64,000 nt of DNA from Melitaea cinxia (taxonomy: Eukaryota; Arthropoda; Insecta; Lepidoptera; Nymphalidae): positions 2,228,001-2,292,000 of the forward strand of contig NC_059423.1 in assembly GCF_905220565.1 (NCBI RefSeq), in the 5' to 3' direction. A program made the position numbers and the translations under genes. A model generated the notes under the pieces. It was not told the DNA's origin, made no database searches, and worked only from the letters and a program-made list of their open reading frames with translations. Within the stretch, counting starts at the first letter, position 1. Each line of letters opens with the position of its first letter. Positions 12,180 to 21,380 of this stretch are shown here, piece by piece.

Positions 12180-12485
12180 ATGTGTCGGTCGTACCAGACG
12201 AAGGAAGACGTTTTTATTACGCAAAATAGTGCTGGAAATGGTAACAATGCCAGTTTTCAAAAATTGGAAGAGCATATGAACATACAAAGCATTATATCCA
12301 TCGTTGTGCTGTGTATAATCGGACTGATATTCGGATACTTTGGATACAAGCAATACAGAAAATGTCATACGAGGTGGATGCGTCAAGAAATGAACCAGCA
12401 GGCCTTCAGAGGTCTGAGATTTTCTCAACGTCGTCACAGCGAGGGGCGACCAAAACCTGCTGAGTGTGCTTGCCAAAGTGTATAA
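12180..12485 (+). CDS. Small leader ORF with one membrane segment
   Basis: 101 codons between the primer-binding site and gag. A polar N-terminus of about 34 residues leads to a strongly hydrophobic stretch (SIISIVVLCIIGLIFGYFGY), then a basic tail (KQYRKCHTRW, later RFSQRRHSEG) ending in CACQSV. The pattern is that of a single-pass membrane peptide. I do not recognise it. It could be a real accessory protein of the element, a captured or decayed env tail, or a chance frame. A competing ATG at 12160 in another frame opens 41 basic codons (to 12285), so initiation at 12180 would need leaky scanning. Confidence 0.4.
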   Translation: MCRSYQTKEDVFITQNSAGNGNNASFQKLEEHMNIQSIISIVVLCIIGLIFGYFGYKQYRKCHTRWMRQEMNQQAFRGLRFSQRRHSEGRPKPAECACQSV

Positions 12486-12893
12486 TAGTGCTCGTAAAGT
12501 AAAATGGTGTGTCGTGATTAAGGACAGTGAAAAGTTTCTCGATTTTATGTGACATTAAAAGTTAAAACTATATGGCTAGTGAACTAAATAATATATATGT
12601 ATAGTATAACTAAATAATATATGTAATTTAAAATTAAGTTACTGTAACTCGAGATATTTGTCATGTAAAAGTTTAATAAATTTTATAGAAAATAAAATTA
12701 AAGCGTATAAAAGTTAAGAGTTAATAATCAATGAGTTTTGTATTAAGATAGAATAATATTTTTTTTTAGTGACAGATTTTGTTACATTATTAATATTTTA
12801 ATCATTTATATTTACGAGGCGTATATTCAACTTGTAATTTTTAAGGCTACATTATTTTATCTTAAGGTGTAAAACTAATTATTGTTAAAGCGA

Positions 12894-12979
12894 ATGTTTA
12901 CATTCCGATATCCATATACGAGCGTCCTGATGCTGGAAGTATGTTTACATTCCGATATCGATTTACGAGCGTTTTGATG
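12894..12979 (+). repeat. Duplicated 39-bp motif in retrotransposon leader
   Basis: 12894-12932 and 12941-12979 both read ATGTTTACATTCCGATATC followed by a near-identical half with TACGAGCGT and TGATG, with about four differences. The spacing is 47 bp. It is upstream of gag, where gypsy itself carries its insulator sites. Confidence 0.8.
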
Positions 12980-13077
12980 TCCCCTACTACGAATCTAATG
13001 GACACTTGGTATGTATTTTGACTTTATTATTTTTATGTTTGATTAATATAAGTTAATGTTTGATTTTATTTTATGTG

Positions 13078-14280
13078 ATGGAAAATGAATTAATTCAGTG
13101 TTTAACAGATATTGAGAGTATTAAAAAGTATTTGGTCAAAAAAGGTAAATCACGTTTTTCAGGTAATATTTTGCAAAATAAATTACAAGAATCAGAAATA
13201 ATTTACGAGAAAAGTAAGCAAATTATTAAATTATTTTCGGATCAAAAATATATTAAACCGGAAAAACTAGAACTTATCAATTCTACTTGGGAAAATATTA
13301 AAGATTTGTATAATAAAATTTTAGAATTGAGCATTATACCAGAGAGTGATTCTGATTCAATCATGGAGTTCGATTTAAGAACGGCTTGTAATTTAATACC
13401 TGTGATGGACAATAATGAAAATACTAGTAAAATGATCATTGACTCTGTGGAAATGTATTCGGAAATGTTGTCAGATTCTGGGAAAAAGCTATTAATAAAA
13501 TTTGTCTTGAAAAGTAGGCTTTCCGAAAATGCCAAATTGAGGTTGTCTACAGAGTATTCTTCTATTAGCGCTCTTGTCAAAGATTTGAGAAAATGTTTGC
13601 TAACTAAAAAATCATTTACGGCAATTCAATCTCGATTGCAAAGTATAAATCAAGGTTGGCGTACGATAGATCAGTACGGTGCAGAAATAGAAAAATTATT
13701 CTCAGATTTGACAATATCGCAAGCAGATGGAAATACTGAAAGTTATGCTGTGTTAAAACCACTAAACGAAAAAATTGCCATAAAACGCTTTTCAGATGGT
13801 TTACGAGATTCGCGGCTGAGCACGATCATCGCAGCCCGAAATTACGAGCATTTGAACGAGGCAATTCAAGCGGCAAAGGATGAAGAGTTACATTCAGCAT
13901 CGACATCCAAAGGAGAAGGAGTAATGTATTTTTCACGACGTGGGACAGAAGGTAAGCCGCAACGTCCTTATTATAATAGGCAGTTCAACGGTCGTTATCG
14001 AGGACAGCAAAAATACACAAATCCGCCAAGAAATAACGCGACGAGAGGAAACTACCCGGCAGTACCTCTTTCCGGTAATACTACTTTTAACAATGGTTAT
14101 AGACGAACAACTTATCACGCAAATCGAGGACGTGGAACGAGATTTTCGCGAGTTAGTCGATCGAGTTACGGAAATACTCGTAGTAGTGGTAATCAACGCG
14201 TACTTTACGCCGAACAAGTTAATCAGAATGACGATCAACCGACACAGTCAAACAATAACATACAATTTTTTCGAGCTTAA
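13078..14280 (+). CDS. gag: Retrotransposon gag protein, 400 residues
   Basis: The ATG at 13078 is the first in this frame; an in-frame stop occurs at 13054. The N-terminal half is helical and charged. The central part (FDLRTACNLIPVMD through DGLRDSRLSTIIAARNYEHL) resembles capsid regions of 17.6/297-type gags. From about residue 295 the protein is rich in Arg, Gly, Asn and Tyr (RPYYNRQFNGRYRG, NRGRGTRFSR) with no CCHC zinc knuckle, so RNA binding probably uses this basic tail. The end overlaps the pol frame by 341 bases. Intact, with no breaks seen. Confidence 0.88.
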   Translation: MENELIQCLTDIESIKKYLVKKGKSRFSGNILQNKLQESEIIYEKSKQIIKLFSDQKYIKPEKLELINSTWENIKDLYNKILELSIIPESDSDSIMEFDLRTACNLIPVMDNNENTSKMIIDSVEMYSEMLSDSGKKLLIKFVLKSRLSENAKLRLSTEYSSISALVKDLRKCLLTKKSFTAIQSRLQSINQGWRTIDQYGAEIEKLFSDLTISQADGNTESYAVLKPLNEKIAIKRFSDGLRDSRLSTIIAARNYEHLNEAIQAAKDEELHSASTSKGEGVMYFSRRGTEGKPQRPYYNRQFNGRYRGQQKYTNPPRNNATRGNYPAVPLSGNTTFNNGYRRTTYHANRGRGTRFSRVSRSSYGNTRSSGNQRVLYAEQVNQNDDQPTQSNNNIQFFRA

Positions 14281-17200
14281 ACAAAATATTTTAACATTGA
14301 ATGGTCAAACTAAATTTGTATCATTTTATGTTGACAACAAAAAATATTTTTGGTTAATAGATACTGGAGCATCATTGTCAGTCATAAAAAAAGAAGCTAT
14401 TCCAATAAACAAATCTATTTTTACTGACTATACTGTCGTAAATGGAATTGCAGGTCAGATTCAATCCACTGGGTATATTACATTACAGTTGATTCATCGA
14501 AATGAATGTGCTCGAATAGATTTCAATAACAAATTTTATGTTTTTGATTCTGTTCCATTAAAGGCAGATGGAATTCTAGGTTTAGACTTTCTGTGCAGAT
14601 ACGCATCAAATATCGACTTGAATAACAATGTTATAACTTTTTATAACAATGAAAGGGCTTATACATTACCATTATATGACACCATAAATTATTTGGATGA
14701 TGTTTTAGTTTTACCAGCACGAAGTGAATCTATTCATTATTTGGCATTAGATTCTGAATACAAAGGTGATTACGTAATCCATTCTGAGCAGTTATCAGAA
14801 AATATTTTTCTTGCTGGAAGTATAGTGAAGGTCCATAACAACAGGGTTCCTGTTAAGATTTTAAATACCGATGACAAAGATGTTATTTTACCAATATTTC
14901 AGCCAGGTTTAAATTTACTCGATGAATACGACATTTGTCAATTCGATACTTGTTCAAAAACTTCAGAGAGAGCTAGAGATTTGTTAAATTTATTGAAATT
15001 AGATCACCTTAACGTTGAGGAAAAAGAGTCTATTACACATATATGTTCTAAATACGTAGATGTTTTCTTTTTACCAGGTGACAAACTTAGCACAACTAAT
15101 ATTTATGAGCAAACTATAACACTCAAACCAAACACTAATCCCGTATATGTGAAACAATATAGATTGCCACAGTCATTGAAAAAAGAAGTTGGTAAACAAA
15201 TTAATAAAATGTTACAGAATGATATAATTGAAGAGGCCAAGAGTGAATGGTCTAGTCCCATACTCTTAGTGCCAAAGAAAACAAGTAATCAAGATAAAAA
15301 ATGGCGATTAGTAGTTGACTATCGTAAACTTAACAATTGCATAGTCGATGATAAATTTCCGTTGCCCAACATAACCGACATTTTAGATTCTCTTTCTGGC
15401 TCTATCTACTTCTCTCATCTAGATTTGCATCAAGGGTATTACCAGGTTTCTTTAAATAAAGACAGTAGAAAATATACAGCTTTCACGACTAGTACAGGAC
15501 AATATCAGATGAAACGTTTACCCATGGGACTCAAGACAAGTCCAAGTTCTTTTAGTCGGATCATGTCAGTGGCTCTATCTGGTTTAACATTTGAACAATG
15601 CTTTGTATATTTAGACGATTTAATTATTTTTGGTAGGAATATGGCGACACATAATAAAAATTTAACAGACGTTTTAGAAAGATTGCGTAAAGTAAATTTA
15701 AAATTGAACCCAGAGAAGTGTTATTTTCTTAAAAAAGAATTGCTTTATCTTGGTCACGTAGTATCGTCACAAGGTGTTTTACCAGACCCCGCTAAGATTC
15801 AGGTTCTTCAAAATTACCCAAGACCTACTAATACAGAGGAAGTAAAAAGATTTGTAGCATTTTGTAATTACTACAGGAAATTCATTAAAAACTTTGCTGA
15901 AATTACAAATAACCTTAATAGATTAACTCGGAAAAATGTGTCATTTGTTTGGACAAAAGAATGCGATGAATCATTTGAAAAATTGAAAAATGCTTTAACA
16001 AACCCTCCAGTATTACAATTTCCCGATTTTTCAGAAAGTAATGAATTTATTATTCAAACTGACGCGTCAGGCATAGCTATAGGTTCAGTTTTATGCAATA
16101 AAGATATGAGGCCTGTGGCATATGCTAGCAGACCTTTAAATAAATCAGAAAGAAACTACCCTACTATTCAAAAAGAACTTGTTGCCATTGTATGGGCAAT
16201 CAAATATTTTAGACCCTACATTTATGGTAGAACTTTCACAATTATGACAGATCATAAACCATTAATTTATTTATTTTCATTGAAAGATCCATCAAGTAGA
16301 TTGTTAAAATTTCGATTGGCGCTAGAAGAATATAACTTTAAAATTGTATATGTTCCAGGCAAAAATAACCCTGTAGCTGATGCTTTATCTCGAATTCGTA
16401 TTACTTCAGATTCATTAAAAGAATTAAATAACGATATTATGATGGTTATGACAAGACAACAAAGAAAGAAGTTAGAAGAAAAAATTGAGGCACCTATTTC
16501 TAATAAACCCATAAGCCAGTGGTCTGATCAACCAAGGGTAGTGGAGTTATTAAAAATACCAGGTGACTTCATAGAATTAACTTTTATTAGTAAAGATCAA
16601 TTAGAGAATTTAAAACGAAAAAATGACGTATACGTAGAAAAGGAATGTTTTATGTTAAATAAAAATAAAAATATAATTTATATTAATCTCAACTATAGGG
16701 CACAATTTTCGCGAGACGAATTTGTGACAAAGTTAGAGAAATTTTGCAAAGAATTTGAAATAAAAGAGCTATGCATAGTAAAATGTAGAGAAAATGAATC
16801 GTTTCTCAAGGATTTATTAAAAGAGATAAGTTGTATTAAAGATTGGACCGGTCCCCGAATTTGCGTGATAAGAGGTGTTAAAAGAATTATTAATGACGAA
16901 GAAAAAAGATATATTCTAAATGACTTTCATCTACTGCCTACCAGTGGACATGCTGGAGTGCGTAGAATGACTAATAATATAAAGCGGAAATTTTACTGGC
17001 CAGGGCTAGATAACGACGTTAAATTTTTTGTAAGTAAGTGCACTACTTGTCAAAAAATGAAACAATGTAAATACATCAAGGAACCGATGGAAATAACTAC
17101 CACGGCCTTGCATGCATTTGATAAAATTTTTATGGACATTGTGGGTCCTTTAGATAAGGATTTAGAAGGCAATTGCTACATATTGACGATACAATGTGAG

Positions 17201-17926
17201 CTGACCAAATTTGTGGAAGCTTACCCTTTAAAGAATAAAGAGACCGTAAGTATAGCTACAGAATTAGTACGTAATTTTATTTTAAGATTTGGTGTACCAA
17301 ATACTATTGCAACTGATCGCGGTGCAGAATTTGTTTCTTCAACCATGGAGCAGGTATGTAAATTATTACAAATAGAAAAAATAACATCAACTGCTTATCA
17401 TCACCAATCGATAGGAGCATTAGAAAATTCCCACAAAAATTTAAATGCATTTTTGCGAATACAGTGTAATGGTCAAAAAGACACATGGAGTCAGTGGCTT
17501 CCATTTTGGTGCTACACGTTTAACAACACGGTTCACACAGAGACTAAATACACGCCGTTTGAATTAGTATTTGGTAGACAAAGCAAATTACTATGTAGAG
17601 TAAGTCAATATATAGAACCTTTATATAACCCAGATGATTATTCTTTAGATTTAAAATATAGGCTACAAGTAGCACATCAGGATGCCCGTAAAAACCTAAT
17701 TTTAAGTAAAGAGAAACGAAAATGTGCTTATGATAAAAATATAAACCATGTAACGTACCAAATCGGACAACTTGTTTTAGTTAAAAATGAATGTGCAAAG
17801 AAATTAGATCCTGTTTATGTTGGTCCTTATTCAGTTGTAGAAGATATGGGAGTAAATGTTAAAATTTTAAAAAATAACAAGCATGACATTGTCCATAAAA
17901 ATAGGACAAAACCTTTTATTGTATAA
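13940..17926 (+). CDS. pol: Retrotransposon pol polyprotein (protease, reverse transcriptase, RNase H, integrase)
   Basis: An open frame of 1328 codons. The functional part starts in the gag overlap, since the frame is probably entered by frameshifting and not from its first Met. Protease: LIDTGAS at about 14354-14374. Reverse transcriptase: from about 15100, with the catalytic YLDD at 15608-15619. RNase H: TDAS at about 16058-16069, KELVAIVWAIKYF and TDHKPL near 16245. Integrase: zinc-binding HHCC from the His at 16928 to CTTC near 17040, then the catalytic acidic residues in MDIVGP (17131), TDRGAEF (17311) and GALENS (17414). The protein ends at NRTKPFIV with no chromodomain. All key motifs are present and unbroken. 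Confidence 0.93.
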   Translation: MGQKVSRNVLIIIGSSTVVIEDSKNTQIRQEITRREETTRQYLFPVILLLTMVIDEQLITQIEDVERDFRELVDRVTEILVVVVINAYFTPNKLIRMTINRHSQTITYNFFELKQNILTLNGQTKFVSFYVDNKKYFWLIDTGASLSVIKKEAIPINKSIFTDYTVVNGIAGQIQSTGYITLQLIHRNECARIDFNNKFYVFDSVPLKADGILGLDFLCRYASNIDLNNNVITFYNNERAYTLPLYDTINYLDDVLVLPARSESIHYLALDSEYKGDYVIHSEQLSENIFLAGSIVKVHNNRVPVKILNTDDKDVILPIFQPGLNLLDEYDICQFDTCSKTSERARDLLNLLKLDHLNVEEKESITHICSKYVDVFFLPGDKLSTTNIYEQTITLKPNTNPVYVKQYRLPQSLKKEVGKQINKMLQNDIIEEAKSEWSSPILLVPKKTSNQDKKWRLVVDYRKLNNCIVDDKFPLPNITDILDSLSGSIYFSHLDLHQGYYQVSLNKDSRKYTAFTTSTGQYQMKRLPMGLKTSPSSFSRIMSVALSGLTFEQCFVYLDDLIIFGRNMATHNKNLTDVLERLRKVNLKLNPEKCYFLKKELLYLGHVVSSQGVLPDPAKIQVLQNYPRPTNTEEVKRFVAFCNYYRKFIKNFAEITNNLNRLTRKNVSFVWTKECDESFEKLKNALTNPPVLQFPDFSESNEFIIQTDASGIAIGSVLCNKDMRPVAYASRPLNKSERNYPTIQKELVAIVWAIKYFRPYIYGRTFTIMTDHKPLIYLFSLKDPSSRLLKFRLALEEYNFKIVYVPGKNNPVADALSRIRITSDSLKELNNDIMMVMTRQQRKKLEEKIEAPISNKPISQWSDQPRVVELLKIPGDFIELTFISKDQLENLKRKNDVYVEKECFMLNKNKNIIYINLNYRAQFSRDEFVTKLEKFCKEFEIKELCIVKCRENESFLKDLLKEISCIKDWTGPRICVIRGVKRIINDEEKRYILNDFHLLPTSGHAGVRRMTNNIKRKFYWPGLDNDVKFFVSKCTTCQKMKQCKYIKEPMEITTTALHAFDKIFMDIVGPLDKDLEGNCYILTIQCELTKFVEAYPLKNKETVSIATELVRNFILRFGVPNTIATDRGAEFVSSTMEQVCKLLQIEKITSTAYHHQSIGALENSHKNLNAFLRIQCNGQKDTWSQWLPFWCYTFNNTVHTETKYTPFELVFGRQSKLLCRVSQYIEPLYNPDDYSLDLKYRLQVAHQDARKNLILSKEKRKCAYDKNINHVTYQIGQLVLVKNECAKKLDPVYVGPYSVVEDMGVNVKILKNNKHDIVHKNRTKPFIV
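14264..14275 (+). promoter_or_regulatory. Candidate +1 ribosomal frameshift site between gag and pol
   Basis: The gag frame reads CAA TTT TTT CGA GCT and then stops at 14278. A tRNA-Phe on the second TTT can re-pair with the overlapping TTC one base on, entering the pol frame 5' of the protease. A slow CGA codon in the A site would favour this. The pol frame is +1 to gag, so a -1 slip cannot join them. A site elsewhere in the overlap is possible. Confidence 0.5.
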
Positions 17927-18058
17927 CTTAAGATTATATAAATTCATTTGTATAAGATATATTTTAATAATAATAATAATAAGATATATTTTAATATTAG
18001 TATAAAAAAAAATAATAATAAGCATGTTATTATAATTTTTTTTTCTCACCCCGGGAGG
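17927..18058 (+). other. Short 3' region of retrotransposon with polypurine tract
   Basis: 132 bp, AT-rich with AAT repeats and a T-run, ending in GGGAGG (18053-18058) against the LTR. GGGAGG is the probable polypurine tract, though short. No env coding sequence. Confidence 0.6.
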
Positions 18059-18188
18059 TGAAGTGTAGTAGTTATAATCCTACGCTAAGTATCTATTATA
18101 AATAACTGTAATCATTATTATAGAGAGCAGTAATAAATCATCCTTGGAACAAGTAAGATGTGTTTAATTACATAACAACTTCCCTACA
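18059..18188 (+). repeat. 3' LTR, 130 bp
   Basis: Same length and sequence as the 5' LTR by eye, with TATAAA at 18097 and AATAAA at 18132. The termini are TG and CA. Confidence 0.9.
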
Positions 18189-18192
18189 CCTA
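18189..18192. repeat. Target-site duplication CCTA, right
   Basis: Matches 11933-11936. Confidence 0.8.
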
Positions 18193-18289
18193 AGTAGCCT
18201 AAGATTTAGTAAATCAATACATATAATAAAAAATGTAACGGGTCGCTGTTTATACATAGAAGATATGAAACGAAATATTATTGGGACCT

Positions 18290-18616
18290 TTATAACCGCA
18301 AATATCACCCTAAACAAGGATTGTTAGGATTTTTGTCTGTTTGTCTGTGCATTTGTGCACGCTAATCTCAGAAACGGTTCATCCGGTTTTGATGTAGTTT
18401 TCATTAATATATTGTGGAAAGTTTCGCTTAATATTTAGTGTTTCTTTTATGTCAATCGGTTCATAAATAAAAACGTTATGCCAATTTAAAGAATCACGTT
18501 GAACATGTAAATACCCAAACGACGGTGCTTATAATCCAAAATAATCCAAAAGATATATCCAAAAAAATGCTGTTCAAAGTCACTATTCCACGCGGACGAA
18601 GTCGCGGGCACAGCTA
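18290..18616 (+). mobile_element. Helitron-like element ending CTAG
   Basis: The 3' end reads CGCGGACGAAGTCGCGGGCA then CAGCTAG, followed by T, as in Helitron termini common in Lepidoptera. Its reverse copy at 49164-49440 shares the GACGGTGCTTATAATCC-type interior and CAAACGACGG. The left boundary is approximate. Confidence 0.6.
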
Positions 18617-18884
18617 GTAAAAACTAAATACTATTTGCCTACTAAATATTCTAGTTGCAACATTACAGGCATTAAATTCTACAGCAACACATTTTGCGGC
18701 ATTGTGCATTTGTTTTTGTATTGTTTCTTTGTTGATTAGTGTTTTTTCGTGAACCGTTTGATACCGGAGATGGGCATAACTGTTACAACATTGTTTTTTA
18801 TAATTAACTGTAGTCACTGACGTACAAATACATATCTGTACCATATTATTTGTTCTAAATAGTTTTTTTTTTTTGCTCATTGAT

Positions 18885-19020
18885 GACGATACGATCCCCG
18901 CTCACGACAGACATTTGTATTGGGCATATAGTTTGTCGTTGTTTGGGCGTTTGTGCTTGTGTACTGTGTTTCCTGACCTTGAAACAGGGGTAAATCCTAC
19001 TGGGGGTGAGTGTGAAGCGT
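18885..19020 (+). repeat. SINE fragment, body variant
   Basis: GATCCCCGCTCACGACAGAC, ATTTGTATTGGGCATATAG and AAATCCTACTGGGG...GAGTGTGAAGCG match the variant SINE body also seen at 35600-35815 (reverse) and 55800-55875. Confidence 0.65.
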
Positions 19021-19284
19021 TTTTTATGTTTATTATTGCACATTGGATTGTAGTATTAAGGTATCTTAATAACACTATTTTATAATATCCGTTTTTTTTA
19101 TTTTGAAATATAGCTTGTAACTGAGACAAAGAGTGATAAGAAGAGGAGGATAAACATGAAAAATTAAAGAATAATTAGGAATAAGAGAAAAAGTAATAAG
19201 GGTTTCAGAGCTAGGTAAAATCGTTGATTAGTCACTATATTATGTTTTTGTATTACTACAAATAATTAAATAAATATTACTTAC

Positions 19285-20382
19285 ATTTAACAGACCGCAT
19301 TTTCCATTTCCATTGTACTTCTGCAAGAAGACTCTTTGGACTGATTCAGCATAGTCATTCTCAACACCGACACCATTTCCTTGAGATACGGAGAAACCTT
19401 GACCCTGACGTATGTTCTGGCCGAATCCTTGTGACACTAAGAGTCCTTGTCCACGACTCACGTACTGACCTTGTCCTTGGGACAAATATTGTCCCTGACC
19501 TTGGGACACCAATTGACCTTCTCCTTGTGAAACAAGTTGCCCCTGTCCCTGCGATACGTATTGGCCTTGTCCTTGACGTACTCCTTGCCCAAATCCTTGT
19601 GACACAATCGCTCCTTGTCCCTGGGATGTGTACTGTCCTTGCCCTTGGCGTATGCCAGTACCGAATCCTTGGGATACTAAGGTTCCTTGTCCTTGTGAAA
19701 TCAATGCGCCTTGTCCTTGATTACCAAAAGCTCCTCCTCCTTGAGAAACTAGAGCGCCTCCTCCTTGAGACACTACAGCACCTCCTCCTTGAGAAACATA
19801 CGCTCCTTGTCCCTGGGATGTGTACTGTCCTTGCCCTTGGCGTATGCCAGTACCGAATCCTTGGGATACTAAGGTTCCTTGTCCTTGTGAAATCAATGCG
19901 CCTTGTCCTTGATTACCAGAAGCTCCTCCTCCTTGAGAAACTAGAGCGCCTCCTCCTTGAGACACTACAGCACCTCCTCCTTGAGAAACATACGCTCCTT
20001 GTCCCTGAGTACCTAAAGTGCCCACTCCTTGAGAAACCAAAGCTCCTCCTCCTTGAGAAACATACGCTCCTTGTCCTTGAGTGCCTAAAGCTCCCACTCC
20101 TTGAGAAACATACGCTCCTTGCCCTTGAGTACCTAAAGATCCCGCTCCTTGAGAAACCAGAGCTCCTCCTCCTTGAGAAACATATGCTCCTTGTCCTTGA
20201 GTACCTAAAGCGCCCACCCCTTGAGAAACCAAAGTTCCCTGTCCTTGATTGCCAATGACTCCAGCTCCTTGAGAAACGAATGTTCCTTGTCCTTTCTTAA
20301 TACCAAATCCTTGACCTCCAATCACTCCGATGCCTTGTCCTTGGATACCTTTCTGACCAACTCCGAATTGAGTCTGTACACC
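19285..20382 (-). CDS. scaf: scarface-like, coding exon 7 (long octapeptide repeat)
   Basis: A 1098-bp exon in phase 0 at both ends (TTAACAG acceptor, GTAAGT donor), encoding residues 860-1225. Most of it is a tandem octapeptide with consensus x-x-V/I-S-Q-G-x-G (24 bp per unit, roughly 40 units), for example AYVSQGGG, ALISQGQG, TLVSQGFG. The repeats stop at VSQGNG. A normal-complexity segment follows, ending KCGLLN, whose Cys1221 is the linker cysteine expected just before a clip-protease catalytic domain. The exon contains a nearly perfect 192-bp duplication. The strand opposite is also open for long stretches, but only because the repeat unit is a multiple of three. Confidence 0.88.
19611..19994 (-). 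repeat. Two tandem copies of a 192-bp (64-residue) block inside exon 7
   Basis: 19611-19802 and 19803-19994 are nearly identical by eye. The difference I noted is the base that changes GGAFGNQG to GGASGNQG. Each block equals eight octapeptides, so the duplication kept both reading frame and octad register. Confidence 0.85.
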
Positions 20383-21216
20383 CTGTTAATAAGAAATTAA
20401 TTTTGAAAATTTGTTTAAAAGCTATTTATTATCAAACGTTTGAAAATTAATCGATAATATCCGCTTATTTAAATGTTAATAACGCGCTAAACGTTTTATT
20501 AATTTAATATTAGATAATAAGCAGCATGTTATGCTAATTGCTACATAAATAAATGATATAATTTTATTTAAATAATTTGATTAATTAACAAAATGTATAC
20601 ACAACATTTTAAATTATTCGATAATTTTTATAATGTACTCTTTTATTTGGCATAAATTAGATATGTTACGACTTAGCTTAACAAGAGAAAAACGCGTACC
20701 ACTATAATAAGAAGAAAAGTTAGTGTATATAATTGTGCTTACTCGCAAACGAAAAAAACCGACTTCAATTACATCGACAAGTACAACGTAAGTAGACGAA
20801 AAAAATTAACAAACGCACTAGTCGTCACTATAATTTTCGAGGGTTTCCCTCGATTTCTCTGGGATTCCATCATCAGATCCTGGTTTCCTTATCATGGTAC
20901 CATACTTGGGATATCTCCTTTCCAACAAAAAAACAAATTATTAAAATCGGTTCATAAATGACGAAGTTATCCCTGAACATACATATATATACGGTCGAAT
21001 TTAGTAACTTCCTCCTTTTTTGAAGTCGGCTAAAAATCATAAGTAAGATTTGATCTCTTTATAAAGTCGATTGGAAAGCTGTCATCCTCAGCTCAAATAA
21101 GTATGTCACTACTCTTTTTAACACGATTTTCGCAAACTTTGTCAAATTTAAAATGTTTTTTTTTTGGTTATTTCCATTACACGTAATGATATTTTGAGAG
21201 AAAATATTTTTTTTAC
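20383..21216 (-). other. Intron between coding exons 6 and 7
   Basis: 834 bp, AT-rich. It carries one family D repeat (20735-21045); otherwise nothing recognised. Confidence 0.75.
20735..21045 (-). repeat. Family D dispersed repeat with AACCGACTTCAA-type ends
   Basis: Opens with CGCAAACGAAAAAAACCGAC and closes with TTTTTTGAAGTCGGC, so its ends are inverted repeats. The interior has TCTCTGGGATTCCATCATC and TCGGTTCATAAATGACGAAG. Related copies lie at 33120-33420, 43925-44250 and 56510-56900. Confidence 0.75.
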
Positions 21217-21380
21217 CTGTCCGGCAATTCCAAATTGTCCTTTGGAGCCTTGTGCGTACGCTCCCTGTCCTTGTTTGATAACTTGACCCTTTCCTTGGGA
21301 TATAATTGTACCTTGACCCTTCTGGCCGTATTGTCCTCGAGAGTATGCAGTATTCACTTGGGATCCTGAGCCGATTTGAC
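21217..21380 (-). CDS. scaf: scarface-like, coding exon 6 (Gly/Gln octapeptides)
   Basis: A 164-bp exon between ATAAACAG and GTAAAA. Residues 805-859 hold degenerate octads such as TIISQGKG, QVIKQGQG, AYAQGSKG and QFGIAGQ. The last octad is one residue short; its Gly is the first codon of exon 7, so the register is kept across the phase-0 junction. Confidence 0.84.

Larger units (their letters stand above)
11937..18188 (+). mobile_element. Complete Ty3/gypsy-type LTR retrotransposon, 6252 bp, recently inserted
   Basis: Two 130-bp LTRs (TGAAGTGTAG...CCCTACA) that are identical by eye, a CCTA target duplication, a primer-binding site abutting the left LTR, intact gag and pol frames, and a short purine tract before the right LTR. 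Gag lacks a CCHC knuckle and has an Arg/Gly-rich tail, and RT/RNase H/integrase resemble the 17.6/297 group, so I place it in or near the gypsy clade. There is no env: only 132 bp separate pol from the right LTR. It lies in the scarface-like intron in opposite orientation to the gene. Identical LTRs plus open frames imply a young copy; whether it is active cannot be judged from sequence alone. Confidence 0.92.
9216..19284 (-). other. Intron between coding exons 7 and 8, with retrotransposon insertion
   Basis: About 10 kb, of which 6.25 kb is the LTR element at 11937-18188 in opposite orientation to the gene. 9216-11690 is AT-rich with no recognised gene. 9475-9640 resembles the start of a Helitron-like repeat (GAAACTTTGTACACATATTT). 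18193-19284 holds a Helitron-like end and a SINE fragment. Confidence 0.75.

Noticed and set aside
13060..13077. Extending gag upstream of 13078
   Set aside because: The upstream codon at 13060 is TTG, not ATG; the first ATG in frame is at 13078.
13933..14238. Minus-strand frame opposite gag
   Set aside because: Shadow of the Arg/Gly-rich gag tail; no domain and no splice or promoter context.
17927..18058. Search for an env gene after pol
   Set aside because: Only 132 AT-rich bases before the LTR; no room for env.
19611..19994. CRISPR-like regular repeats
   Set aside because: They are contiguous coding octads in a eukaryotic exon with no unique spacers.
19431..20258. A 275-codon open frame on the plus strand over the octapeptide exon
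   Set aside because: It is the antisense of a 24-bp tandem repeat whose reverse complement happens to lack stops. It has Leu-rich low complexity and no domain.
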